Made by a program: the position numbers and the translations under genes. Below, piece after piece: positions 34,609-47,500 of a DNA stretch of 64,000 bases. Origin of the DNA: Rhabdornis inornatus (lineage: Eukaryota; Chordata; Aves; Passeriformes; Rhabdornithidae); the NCBI GenBank assembly GCA_013397075.1, contig VWZS01000305.1, positions 62,001 through 126,000 of the forward strand, given 5' to 3'. The notes beneath the pieces were generated by a model. The model was not told the origin of the DNA and did not search any database. It saw only the letters and a list, made by a program, of their open reading frames with translations. The stretch's first letter is position 1. Each line of letters opens with the position of its first letter.

Positions 34609-36356
34609 GAGAGGCAGTAATCAATAACCTAAAGTCAGACACTATGCCTGGAGGAGGGACTCAGCATCTGCGGAGACCCTCAGGTCCTGTTCCCCAAAGT
34701 TATATAGGGTACCTAAATCCCACTGAAGTCAGTATCCCCGTGTTATCCGTGTGGACCTTGCAAGAAGTGCAATTGCAATGTTCTTATTGTCTTTACTCTC
34801 TGTTTCAGCAAGCTCAAGGTAGACCAGGCCAGGCTGGCCCCAGAAGTAAAGACCTGAAAGGACACCCCATGAACATGTATGGGAGTCCATGCCTGCACAT
34901 CCCTGCTGTATAATAATGTCCATTGTTTTCTCTGTCTTTTGTGTTTTAAGAAAAAACCCACACAAACCCACACTAATAGAATGTAGCCTGCTTTCCCTCT
35001 CCTCTCAAGATCAGAGTCAAATTCTTGTAGTTCTGCCCTTCTTCTGTCAAAGGCCTTTTTCCCAAGACTGGTAGCACAACAAACAAAGCTTTTCTAAAGA
35101 GACACAGGCAGCAAAGTGTCCTTTTGCCAGTCCCATCCTTTCACTGGCTTTGAATCCAGAAGGGCTACTCCCTGCCAAGCCTAAATGAGCTGTGTCAGCT
35201 TGGGTTTGGACGCTTGCCTTGGTCCCAGGCATTTTCTCCCACAGTAAACAAAGCACAGGTAAACAAAGCAGCTGCTGAGGGGAGCTGGTTGGCAGACCTG
35301 CAGAATGGCCCATCACCACTCTGTGCAGGCTGCAGAGCCATGGCCCATGGCAGCCAAGGCCAAGGCTGAGACGATGAGGGCTGTGTTTGCACCTGGAAGA
35401 AGAAGCAGCCTCTCCTCCCACGGCCCTTCATGCCCCATGGAGCATGAAGGAGCAGCCATCCCTTACCTCCCCTTTCTGTGGCAGAAACAGAGCCACCAGC
35501 TGCAGTCCACTGTCAGAAAAGCCAAATGCAGCCTTGTCTAACTTTTGATGAGCCTTTGGCTTGACGTCTGAGTGAGGACATCCCCCTGTGATGCATCACA
35601 CTGTCTCTGGAATAGTACTGTGCCTATCAACAACACTCATCGGCTGTAAATTGCTGGGTGGAGAATGAAGGCAGGGAAAGAAAAATCAAAAAGATCTGCT
35701 GAGCAGCATAGAGGCAGCTCCACAAGACTTCTTTTAGGGGAATAGCTGCCTTTTTCCCTGTGTGGTCTGAGCCGTATAAACACAAGGACCAACACTGTTG
35801 CATGCTGTGGTGCAGGCATAAAAACAGCAACTGGCTGCAAAAGTTTCACTTTACTTGGATCCCGGTGCAAGAGTTGGGGAGGGATAGCCAGCTGTGTTCA
35901 CCCCAAGATTCCCTGCCCTCCTCACGTTCCAGCTCTCTGCAAGGAAACTAAGGACTCACCTCCCACAACCAAGCAGCTTTCTGGGAATTATGTCTGTCCC
36001 TTCTGCCCTTGTAGCCCTCATTTTAAGGGCTTCATCCCAGATAAAAATAGAGGGAGAGGCAATGACCTGACTGTCTGTCCAAAATTACTTGGGAGAGTAA
36101 AAGCCCTTTGTGTGTACTGTGTTTTTTTAGGATATCTTTGCATTTGTGTTTCTATGATCACTGGAGGGCCCATTTGAGGCTGTAGGGACTGTGCCAGCGC
36201 TTCATAAAAAAGTTGGATGTGTCCTAAGGACCCTCCCAGGAGGTAATGGCAAGTGATGCAAATTGATGAGAGCCTAGACAGCATATCTAATAAAGTACAT
36301 TGAAATGATCATCTGCTTTTTTGGCAGGGGTCTTATGAAAATAAAGTAAACCTTGG

Positions 36357-36400
36357 TTATTTCTTAGTTATTTCTTAGTTATTTCTTGGTTATTTTTTCT
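36357..36400. repeat. 11-bp tandem repeat (TTATTTCTTAG)
   Basis: Three near-perfect copies of TTATTTCTTAG and a fourth decayed copy run into TTTTTTCTTTCAG. The repeat therefore creates a long pyrimidine-rich tract followed by a splice-acceptor-like AG at 36404-36405. Confidence 0.85.
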
Positions 36401-36589
36401 TTCAGATATCACAACTGAGAAGGCAATTTGAGATGGGAGGAAGTGCTCATTTCTATCACTGTGACTGAAACTGAGCTGTAATAGTAGAGATGGCTTTTCT
36501 GTCTTCTTAAATTTTCAGGTTAGGACTTGCTATCTTCTCAAGATACAAATACAAGTCATTGGGCTCACCTGGAATTGCAAAATCCTGAT

Positions 36590-38000
36590 AATTTTGGCTG
36601 AAATTGATCTCACCAGGTCATCTAGCCCTACCCGCTTCTCAAAGTAGCACCAAGCTACACCAGCCTGCTCAGAGCTGTGTCAAGTCCTGAGTATCTCCAA
36701 ATGTGATACCTTTGGAGACAGCTCCTCTGGGGCATCTATGCCAGTATTTTACCACCTGTCGAATGATCTTTTTTTTCCTGATACATAATCAGAACTAGCA
36801 CATTGCAGCATGTCTTTTTCCTGGTTTTGTGCAGCTCTGAGAAGGAAGTCTCTATACCTTTCTCTTCAAGTAGTTGTAGTCAACTGTAGTAGTAATTTCC
36901 TCTCAACAAATCTCAGCCTTTTCTCATATGCTGAGTGCTCCAGCACCCTGACTGCCTTGGTTGCCCTCCTCTTCCCCCTTGTATATCCCAAATTGGAGAT
37001 GTTACTGTAGGTGTGGTCTCACCAGGTTGTGAGCAGTGTGCTGCTGACCTGCTGGCTATGCTTTTGTTGACAGATCCCAGTATGTGGCCATCCCTCTTTG
37101 TAGAAATGGCACACTGTTGGCTCATATTAAACCTGGTCTCCACTGCATCACCCCAATCCTTCCCTGCAAAGTTGCTCTCTATCCAGCTGACAACCCAGCC
37201 CATACTGGGGCATGGAATGACTGTATCCCAGATGCAGCATTCGCCTTTTTTGAAGTTCATTTTTCTTGTCAGCTCATGTCTCCAGCCTGCTGTTTTTCTT
37301 CCATGCCATACTTCAACTCTCCAGCTTATCAACTGTTCTCTCTAATTTGGTATCATCCATTAATTTGCTGAGAGTTCTGTCCTATCATTTAGATCGTGGA
37401 TAAAGACATAGAACAGATGGGCACCATTGCTCCATGACCTGGATGCCACCTGGATTTCATGCTGCTCATAACAGGCCTTTTAACCCAAAGGTCCAGCCAA
37501 ATTTTAGCCCAAACTGCTGTCCACTTACACAGTCAATGCCTGACCAATTTTGCTGTGAGGGTACTTTGGGACACTGCGTCCAAGTTCTTTCAAAATTAAT
37601 ATCATCTCTTTTCCTGTTGTCCCCTGAGCTGATCATCTGATCACAGAGTAAAACCAGATAAGTGAGACATGATCTTTCCTCAGAAAATCCACGCTGGCTG
37701 ATTCAAATCACCCTATTGTCCTTTGTGTACCTGGAAGTGTTCTCTAAGACCTTTACAGGGACTGAAAGGTGAGAAGTATTGGCTTGTAGGGTGGAAGGTC
37801 TCACCTCTTCAAGAAGGCTTCTCCTTCTTGGTTTTCTTCAAGAACACATTTGTGACTTTTGCCTTTTTCCAGTCATTGGGAATCTTGACTGATTACCATG
37901 GCCTCTCAAGGATGACAGGGATTGCACTTGCAGTGACGTTCACCACCTCTCTGAGGCCCATAATATTAATCACATCATGTCCTATGCATGTCTGATTGAT
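36590..38000 (-). mobile_element. Decayed CR1 LINE, ORF2 remnants on the minus strand
   Basis: The minus strand encodes broken but unmistakable CR1 reverse-transcriptase pieces. Near 37800-37880 it reads NDWKKAKVTNVF (family EDWKKANVTPIFKKG). Near 37343-37372 it reads LSKLMDDTKL (family LSKFADDTKL, the catalytic Asp-Asp pair kept but the preceding Ala changed). At about 37000-37250 it reads MNFKKGEC, MSQQCA, ILGSVNKSIASRS, matching the ORF2 C terminus. The 3' end lies toward 36590, where the plus strand has the usual TCATCTAG complement. Many frameshifts and stops show it is long dead. Boundaries are approximate. In birds CR1 is the dominant LINE, which supports an avian source. Confidence 0.88.
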
Positions 38001-38519
38001 TTAGGTGATTACCTTTGTCAAAGGCTCTGCTGCCCCAGCTTTGCCACATTCATTAATGCCATAGAATAAAACCAGAAACTGTTGCCTATCCACTCCAGAC
38101 ATTTTAGATATCTAATCAGGAGCAAAAGTTTCACTGTAGGGAGTAGTTAAGATTGTTTGAATTTGTCCTTCCCAGAACTACTCTATAGCCGCTGTGGTTT
38201 TTTTTTTTGTTAACTGATGTTCCAACTTTTTTTACCCCTAGCAAAACACAGAAAAAAGATTAAATGCCTCAGAACATTGAACCTCTGTTTGAGTAAGGAG
38301 CCTCTTCGTCAGCTCCCTGCCTCCTGTTGTGACATTCACATACTCTCTGGAAGTGCCCACAACCATCATTGTTCTCTCACCCTGAAGATCAAATAATTCT
38401 GATGACAGTAGGCTGGTTTCAAACTACTGTGTGATGATGACTGGAGACCAGGAGCAAATGGCTGCTAAAAACAGAGATATGCCTGGGAAAATAAATCAGT
38501 TGTGAGTTGTTAACAAACA

Positions 38520-38522
<3 letters not shown>

Positions 38523-38562
<40 letters not shown>
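38523..38562. repeat. CA dinucleotide microsatellite (20 units)
   Basis: This is a perfect AC run of about 40 bases, preceded by an imperfect AAACAC lead-in. It is probably polymorphic in populations. Confidence 0.95.
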
Positions 38563-38564
<2 letters not shown>

Positions 38565-39975
38565 TCACTTTGAACATTCAAAAGAAAACATGTTACTTTC
38601 CTCAGAGTGCAAGTGAGATTGAACAGTTCTTAAACTCACAGAATAGGACTCAGTAACACCATATGGTCTTGGTTAAAATTATTTTATATTGTAGCAAAAG
38701 CAAAACCATCCCACAGAAAGCAAACCTTGAGCCAGTTATGTGAGTGCTGCTGAGGGAGTGAGAAACCTGAACTTGATTTCCTGACCAACTATAGTGCAAT
38801 TCACTTTGTCAAGATATTTATCTGTAAACTTTAATAGCTTTGAGAATTTGGACTTTCATTTCTTCATCTGTAAAATTATGATGTTGGTAATATCACCTCT
38901 GTGTTGTGAACTACTTAGATACCATGCGACTGGTGATCCTATCAATATCATAGTATAAATTAAATAAAAATGGAATTGCTTTACTCCAGACTGCTTTATC
39001 ACTGTCTAAATGCAACCCTTAAGATCAGTCGGTGGTTTTGCTCATTTTTAATGCACTATTTCCTGTTTTTAGGGTGTTTTTTTTCTTCTTCCAGTAAACA
39101 TTGCCAGAAGTGTCACACCTTAGAACTGGTTTCTTTAACTTTGAGGAAAACAGGCCTTATCGCTTAATGCCCTGGCTATATTTTACTATCAGGAGCATAA
39201 TTTTTTGTTTTGAAAATGAATTTCCAAAATTATAGCTACAGTACTGTTGGCCATAGTTGGCTGTTAGCCGTGGCCATTGCTTGGCTTTTGACCAGGATGG
39301 GAAGTGTGCCAGGGAAGTAATTATCCTACATAAAGGAGAACTTGATTCTGTAGAAGAACAATTCCTATTGTAGACCTGTGTCTATTATTTCTACCCTGCT
39401 ATAATTACATAATGCAAAAGGGATGGTGTGGGATAGATGGAGTAGGGGACCAGCAGTCAGAACATCTGGCTTCTCTCCCTGGGTGTAGTGTTCCTCTCTT
39501 CAGCTCTAGCATGGGTGATCACTGTTTTCTTGTCTCCTTGGAGAGATGGTTTTTGATTAGCTGTGGGTGATGTTCTTGCTGATCTGTGGAATCAGTGCTT
39601 GATAAAAAGCAGCTTTTTTTCTTTCTCTATCTGGGGCCCGTTTCAATCTTGCAAAACTGAAGATCTGTCTTGAAGTGTGATTTGTGACCAAAAATAAGCT
39701 TTGAACACTGCTTGATTAGACAAGTTGAAGAATTATTCCTGGTATTACAGTGTGGTTCAGAAGCCACTCCCAAACCTAAATCCACTCCTAATACAGGGCT
39801 CCATGCTTCTGAGCGAAGAACACCAAGATTAATAAGGCGTTCTAAAGTCTATTTTTTATTCTCAGTTATTACTTCAGTGTAAACAGATTGCAATGCTTTG
39901 CATGGGGAGGAGCTTGAGCTTCGAGAGCTGGTGAGCCATCAGAGATGATAACTGGAGTTTCTGGCTGTGGATGCG

Positions 39976-40000
39976 CACACACACACACACACACACACAC
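39976..40000. repeat. CA dinucleotide microsatellite (about 12-13 units)
   Basis: A perfect CA run follows ATGCG. It produces a Cys-Val repeat in a spurious minus-strand reading frame. Confidence 0.92.
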
Positions 40001-41194
40001 AGATCCCCACTGCAAACACAGTACAGCCTGAGCTGCAGTTATCAGAACCATTGCTCCGTGCTCATTTTCATTTCTAGCCAGTAAAATAATTCACTATGTC
40101 AATAGTACATGGGAGGCATGGATGCTAATTTACATTCCTTTGTAAAGGGTTTCAGACGATTATACTTCCCTCACAGCCAATCCTATGCTAATGAGAACTC
40201 TCTGATTCCAAAACACTGCCAGGATTAACGTTCATGGACTCTGCACCAGGGTAAATGACCTGTGGCATAGCTTTAATTAAGGAAGACAGCCACATAATTA
40301 GAATAACAACAGCTTACTATCAATTTCTGCAGCAAGTCTCGGCCCCCGGGTGATACGTCATTCGTGTGCACCGCCTGCATGTGGGTGGACTACTACATGA
40401 AAGGCCCAAAAAAGAAAGCTTTGTCATTTCTAAATGGATATTACATAAACTGCATCCTTTGTAGAATCCCTGAAGCAGCAGTTGCAGCTTTTTATTGCAA
40501 GAAGAGGAACAGAAACCGGCATTGCACAACAGAGACCTGAGAAGAGATTCATATGAACTGCTCCTAGCACTTCTGGCCTGCCTTTCTGAGCAGATATAGT
40601 GAAAGATTTGGTGATGTCTCTGGCAGCTCACTGGAGAGAGGACTAAATCTCAAAATGTCTGGGTGCCTGGTCCCACTCCCACTCCTTCACACAGAGTATA
40701 GCACATCTTGCAGTGACAGATCCTACCCTCAGGATTTTAGGCTGAGTTTTAACTTGTGAACTGTGGTGTGCTTAGAAAAATAAATCATTATCCACTAACC
40801 ATTGTGCCTTGCAGATAAAGCTCTGTATGAGGCTGGTTGGCTCTCAACACACTGGTGCTGACAAATTTGTATGTGGACCCTTCTCTGGCAGTGACTCTCT
40901 TTCCTTTTTGTGTTTGCATGGCACCATAGTCAGAGATGCTTTTTGAACATCGCATGTGGACTCAAATTCTTTTACAACATAGATTCTTTAAGACTGCATT
41001 TTAGACCCCCACAAGCCACAAATCCGGTCCTAAAGCAGTCCTCTCCTGACATGTCATGGCTAAGCCTCCTGTCAGTAGCTGTCCTAGTGACCCCAGACAG
41101 CTCTACTGTTGTTCTGACCCTCACCCATCTCAGAATATGTCTACTTCTCTGCCTTGCCAGCCTGCCCAGCTATCCCATACAGTCCCAAAGCAGA

Positions 41195-41540
41195 AGGAAT
41201 CTTCAAGGGCCATCTAGTCTTATCCCACAGCAGCATGCATAGTGATGGCAGATGTCTAACTTCCTTGACAAAAATATTTTCTGCAGGCATTTTAGAAAGT
41301 CTATTGCACTGCTTCACTGTTCTTGCAATTAGAGAGCTTTTTCCTCATGTTTCAGAGAAATCTTCATTGCTGCAGGTTAATTCCTGTCCTAACACAAATA
41401 CTTGAAGGGAAGATTAATTCCTTTGTTTGGAACGATCTTTCATGTCCTTGAAAAAGGTTGCCCTGTCGCTTCACAGATGTTTGATCATTCTCATTGGTCT
41501 ACTTGATGGCTCTAGAATTGATTAACATCTTTCCTAAAGT
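41195..41540 (-). mobile_element. Old CR1-like LINE 3' region (antisense)
   Basis: The plus strand begins AATCTTCAAGGGCCATCTAG and continues with diverged versions of the CR1 3'-UTR complement (TTTTTCCTCATGTTTCAGAG, TTAATTCCTGTCCTAACAC). Divergence is heavy, so family and borders are uncertain. Confidence 0.5.
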
Positions 41541-44500
41541 GGACTCTCTCTGTTTTTGTTGCTTTTGACTTCAAGTTTCCTTGGATTTTTGGAATTTTTT
41601 TTCTGCCTATGCACACAGGAACTTGTAGACCCTACAGAAATAAAAAGAAATTTTGTTATAATTATATGACAGAAACAAAGACAAAAATAATTATAGAAGC
41701 CTCTTAGCTGCATAATGATACTTCAGTGAATAAGGTGATACAGAGATAAATGAAAGTAGTCAGCCTTTTTATATGATATCCAGATGAGTTGCCTCACTCT
41801 CAAGTCTTTGAACCTTAAAAAAAAAACATTTCAGAGATTTGGTTGCAGCATGACACAAGACTGACTGAAGTTCTAATTAGTCTGGTGGACAACAGACTTG
41901 TTCCTACAGAACAGGAAGCTCATTATTTTTGCTTATAATAAACTCTTCATATTTCACTCGTAAAATCTGCTCTTTAGCACTAGCACAAACACAACACACA
42001 GACAATGAATAATTATATTAACGCCACAATGTTACCAGAAGCAGGGTTTTATTCTCAAGTAAGACTTCATTAGTCAACACTGTAATAAAGAACAGAGAGT
42101 TAAGTGCAGTAAATTCAATTATGAGTTGTGTAACTGTGATTGCTTCATACAGAAATTCAGGGAGACTGTAGTTGGTTTTCCTGATCCTCTGTGATTTGGA
42201 TAGTGTTTCTGCATGAGTAGGACAGATCTTTACTACAGAGCCAGCCCAAACTCTCAATCTCTTCTTGTCTAGCTAGCATGTAGAAACCAAAACTTTGCTA
42301 CAATGTAGTGATATAGGTTGAGAGGTAAGTTTTTTCTAAACAACATATTATTGTGTCTGAACTGCCCAATACTTACTACCTTGTGTCAGGGTGTGCCTCG
42401 GTTACTCCAAGGCACAATCAGCAATTTCTTGATCTCAATCTTGTGTGCAGTCACGGGTAAGAGAAAGCACCAGAAGATTATCACTGGTGACAGTGCCACC
42501 CCCTTGTTTGTACATATGTAGTGGAAGTTAAGATTAATTTACATGGCTAGGCATAGGTTAGAGACAGAGCTCTGCTTTGGCTTAGTTGAACTCACCTCAC
42601 TTCAGATCACTTGAGTGGTGATAGCCCTGCTTGTTGTCTTGCACCAATGATAACTTCTCCCATGATCACCTAGAGAGGACTTGTAGAGGAATGGTTCCAA
42701 AGGTTTGGTCCAGCAGATTGCCAATAACCTTCACGTTTTCCATGGATCTGTGCCCCATATAATAAGAAAATTAATAATAGGTACTATTTCAATCTGCTCA
42801 GTTTGTGAGCCATCACCTCTAACCTCTCAGGAGTTAGTCTGTGGGATGTGCCTCGTACACGCATGCACACATACAGGAGCATTGAGGATAACAGAGCAAA
42901 GGCTGTTTGCCACAGCCAAGCTCACCCCTGCATCAGGCTGTGTCAGATGTAAGCAACTGCTCACCTGGTTAAGCAGAAGAGAAACATGTGCCCACTGTTA
43001 ATATGGAGAAGAATGTAAATATGCCACTCACAGATGTTCACCTGGACAAGCTCTCAAGGTTGTGTGCTTCTTCTTACACCAGAGCAAGCTGCCCTTCCCA
43101 AAATGAAGTTCAGGGTTTTCTTTACTGGGGTGTGTGTAGCTGCACCTCTCATCTCTTTGGGATTCCCCAGCTTTCATCTCTTTGCCTTCCTTGCTTTAGG
43201 CCATGTGCATGATTAACCTGTCCTTCCAGCTCAGAATTGATGAACACAACTCCTCCCTGAAACCATCAGCTGCAGTCCTCAGACCTGACAGGTCCTGTGT
43301 GTTTTAGCATGAAGCTCCCACCTGGCTCCCTCACTTTCCGTCTTTGCTTAATGTATTTACAATGCAGAGTGGTGGTGTCTCTGTCACCCCAGGATGTGCC
43401 ACGCCAGTATTGTGACTCCTGGGATCCTCTGATCTGCTGGCAGCCGGACTAGGAAAGGCAGGTTGCCCAGGCACCGAGCAGTGTAGTGTCCCCATTGTTC
43501 CCTCTTCAAAGGAGCCCTCCTAAGATGTGTGTGATTCCCAGAAGCATTTGGAACTCCTCATCATCCTGTGCTAGCAGGAGGAGATGGGCTGTGATGCCTT
43601 CTCAGCTTTCTGAAATTCACATATATGACAAGTCAGACTTTGGAGTGGGACGGGGTGGCAGGCTGATGGACAAGCACATTTAGGCATGTTGATAGGCAGA
43701 GTTCACTGCCCCTTCAGTCTTCTGGACAGTGATAGCAATGCAGATGGGGGTTTGGGCAGTATATCCGAGTGTGAATCTCATTTGTAGACACGTGACCCTG
43801 CCAGCAGGCTTCTTTAGTGCTAAATTGTGGTGCGGGATAGGTGATGCTCAAGGCATAATATAGAAGGTGCTGCTTAGTGAAAGAAGCTGTCTAATGAAGT
43901 AAAAGATTACCTTTACTGGGATACTTCTAGAAGATTGTATTTATTGGAGGTTCACTATGGGCCTGTGATATACTTTACCTTGTGAGGATTAGAGAGCAAT
44001 TACTGCAGGTGAAAGACACTGCAAGTTCAATTTGTCTCAGCCTGCAGAAGTCTTTTACAATAGGTAAGGTGAACAATGGCTTGGAAGTGCCTCTTTCCTT
44101 CCATTGACTATAATTTAGGAAGCAGAATCTGTTTGGCTCACATATGTATGCCAGAAGTTAATAAGCTAAATCCCATACTAAAAGCACAATAAGCAAACCT
44201 AAATCTAGGGTATGGATGTTCCTGTGTCTCCAGCTGCTGAATTAAGTGATCCTTGTGTTTCGTAGTATGTCTATAAGTACAGACATTTTCCAGCACTGTT
44301 TTTTTCAATCTGCTCTGAATTAGAGATCCACATCCCTTTATTTCTCCATCTCTGGATTCCCCAGAGTGTCGTGGAGCACTGTACCAGGGATCTCCTCTTC
44401 TTCCTTGTCTGTGATCTGTGAAAGCAGAAAGTCCACACATGTGACAGTCACATTCCCCAAGCAAGTGACTCACTCAATCCCTAGCCAGCCAGGCAAAACT

Positions 44501-47500
44501 CTTGTTTTGCTCAGTTCCTCAGGAACTTGCTGTGGACAGGCGAAAGCAAAGGGAAATACCACTAGGCTACTACTCCCATGCCACAGTGGAAAAGGCATCA
44601 AGGAAAACGGGCTCATGGCACCCATTTTGAAATACCCAAACTAAATGAAAAAGCCAAATGTCATAGAAATCTCAGTTGCTTGTATCTCAGGGCCAGGACA
44701 GTGCCTATTTGAATAGTTTTTCCAACGGTTTTCTATTGGCCTCAGTTCTCAAGTGCCCATGGAGGCAGTCCACTCATCCCAGCACAGACTGGTGTTAAAT
44801 GTCACTGGATCATGGGGACAGTGTCTCTACCCCATTTTGTCCTGGGGTGGATGACTGCCACAGGTGTTGAGAGGGAAAGAAAAAGCTCCTTGAGCTTTTG
44901 CACTGCTCCTGCAGCTGTCTCTGCTCTCTGCCAGAGGGACAAAACACTGGACTATGCTCATATATACTAAGTGAAATGACTGACTTCTACCTCAGTGAGA
45001 CACTTCCATATTTCCCAAAGTTTGGCAATATGCTGTTTATTTTGAATCAGGGAAGATTTTGGCCAAGCATAATTGCTTCACAGGATGCAGCAATGGCAGA
45101 CAAGGAAAACACCTTATGGAAGGAGAGGGATAAGCTTTGCTAGTATAGATTGGATTGCCCTGATTTCACTGATTCTCAACAGGATGAATTATCTATCACA
45201 TCAGTAAGAAAATCACTTTTCCTTTCCCTGAAGAAGTCAATCTGATACTACGGTATACATGTATCAGGATCTGTGCTGAGATAGCATGGGAGAGGAATCA
45301 AAGCTGGACTTTGATTTGTGAATCAGCATTTGGTACCTAGTGCCTTGTTTAAAACAGGCACCCTTTAGGAAACATGCTGTTGCCTACATTTCTATCTAAC
45401 CACAAATTAAAAAAAAAATAGAGGGAGGAAAAAAAGGATATGACAAAATCCATTGGTAGAAACTCGCACAAAAAACTATATAAGCAGCTGGAATTTATTC
45501 TTGTACCTATTTCCTAAGCGTAATTATTCTGCTATTTCCCAAAGGCATCATTTCAACTGTCCAATCCAGAGAAATGTGGTGGGAAGAATATCAATTTTTT
45601 TTTCCCTACAAGGTTGGTGGAGTTACTTGCATCTCAGGAATAAAAGCCACTGTGAAATGGCAGCCAGTGTAAGCTGATTCGAGGATGTGTGCTCTTGCCC
45701 GGAGATGGGCGAAATCACTTCTTCCTCAGAAGAAGGCTCCCTTTATCTCAGTTGAACTGGCAGTGATATAAATGATAAGGGAGTACCAAGCTGGAGATAA
45801 ACTGGATGGAGGCTTCCTTAGTCTCTGTAACTGCCAGGATATGTGAACGTACTTTGCCTTGCACTTTATAACATAAAATAGTGTAAAGGACTCTGAAAAC
45901 AGATAGCAACTCTGAATTATGCTTTTTTCTCTTTCATCTTTTCTGAAATAAATCAGTCCATACAGTAACAGGGCAACAAATAGGCAGTCCCACTTTCAGA
46001 ATCTGTTATTTTCTTGATTTTGTGTTCTCTTAATAGCATTGCATGAGAAACAATTTTGCTTCCATTCAGGATGGTAAGAGTGCTGGTGGGATTAGCCTTC
46101 AGTCTAGCACCCTCCAGGGTTTCCTCTTTCCTTGAAACAGGATACAGTGTCAAAATCATCTCTGTTTGAAGAACAAAGTACAGAGTGATAAGCAATTTAT
46201 GTTACGAGTACTTTTGCAATGCTTTCTCATCCCAGTTCCCAACATCCCCACATGACTCATTCTGCCTTCCTGCTGTGAGTGCTACTGGTCCTACATGTGA
46301 AATTAAACTCTGGAAAGCATTTCACGGCAAGAGGGGTTTGCTCTTTGGGCTCAAGCTCTGCCTTTTGTTAGGAGGCATTCATTAATTGTTTAAAGGCTAA
46401 CTGGTTTCACTTGCTAAACCTGCTCTTATTTATAAGCAAAGCTGCTCTTGCAAAATATGAATCATCAAACCTCAGAGACTGAAAGGGTAGATGAGGTTAC
46501 CATCTCCACTCCTTTGCCAGGACAAGCTCATACACAGCTGTCTCTTCTGTGTCTGGGGTAGTAAACATTTGTAGAAATAGGATATCCAGCACTTCTTTGG
46601 ATACTTTTGGCTGAAGAAGCAAGTGATGACTTCTGACGCATTGCTCCTAATTCTTTCAGATCCTGTAGCATCTGCATACCTAAAACTTAGTATCATCCAA
46701 GAATAAATATGAAGCTCACAAAGAGAAAACAAATGGCTCAAACTGTGGCAGGTGCTGTGTTATATGTAATGAAATGACTGAAAAGGCTCCTTTTTCTGGA
46801 ATCTACACTAACCTCTCATCCACTTAACTCTCCCTCTCTCTGTTCCCTCTGCATCATTCACTGTAGTTTGTTAAAATTAAATCAGGATTTTTGTTTCTGT
46901 GGTCTGTCCATGATTTTTTTTTTCTTTCTCTTAAATCAAATCTAACAGAGAACTCATTTTACTTGTACTCAGATCATGTTCTCCTTAAAAAAAGGCTGTC
47001 TATTTTTCAGTACCACTTACGTGGGCTTCAATTTACTTTTGTCCTGCTCTGCTTTGGGTGCACTGGATTTCCTCTCTTTCAATACAGCTGATTTAATCTC
47101 TCCCCCTTCGCTGCTTGGGGGTGTCTGGGAGCAGTTGGAGTGACTTTATACTCCTCTTTGGTTTCATGCTTTTGCCTCATTTTCTGATATTGGTTAGGCA
47201 GACGGAGAGTTTTGTATTTTATTTTCTAGACATCCTAGCATGGCAACAGCTTCAACTTTTGTGTGTGTTGTTGGTGTGATTTAGGATTTTTTTAGTTTCC
47301 CCCCACTAGCTATCAGTGTCAATCTTTTCCCTATGCCAGAAATGTTATTTTCCTCCTATGACATTAGCTGTGATGTATGTCACTATTTGCATATTATTTA
47401 GGACTTTGTCACAGCTTCATTCTGGCTTGCTATGAAACCTCAGTTATCACATTTTACTTTACAACTTCATTGAGCCAAGTTCCTATGTGTAAATATAGAT

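Larger units (their letters stand above)
33436..36590. other. Non-coding interval between the CpG island and the CR1 element
   Basis: I see no recognisable gene here. A short interrupted CA repeat lies at about 34586-34608 and an 11-bp tandem repeat at 36357-36400. The open frames on both strands at about 34.6-35.5 kb have no recognisable product. Confidence 0.6.
38001..41190. other. Non-coding interval with two CA microsatellites
   Basis: No gene is recognised. The stretch contains the CA repeats at 38523-38562 and 39976-40000 and otherwise ordinary AT-leaning sequence. Confidence 0.6.

Noticed and set aside
46472..46741. Possible antisense LINE remnant, with a TATCATCCA motif resembling the CR1 DDTKL complement
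   Set aside because: The surrounding sequence is too diverged to support a call, and a single 9-base motif is not enough.
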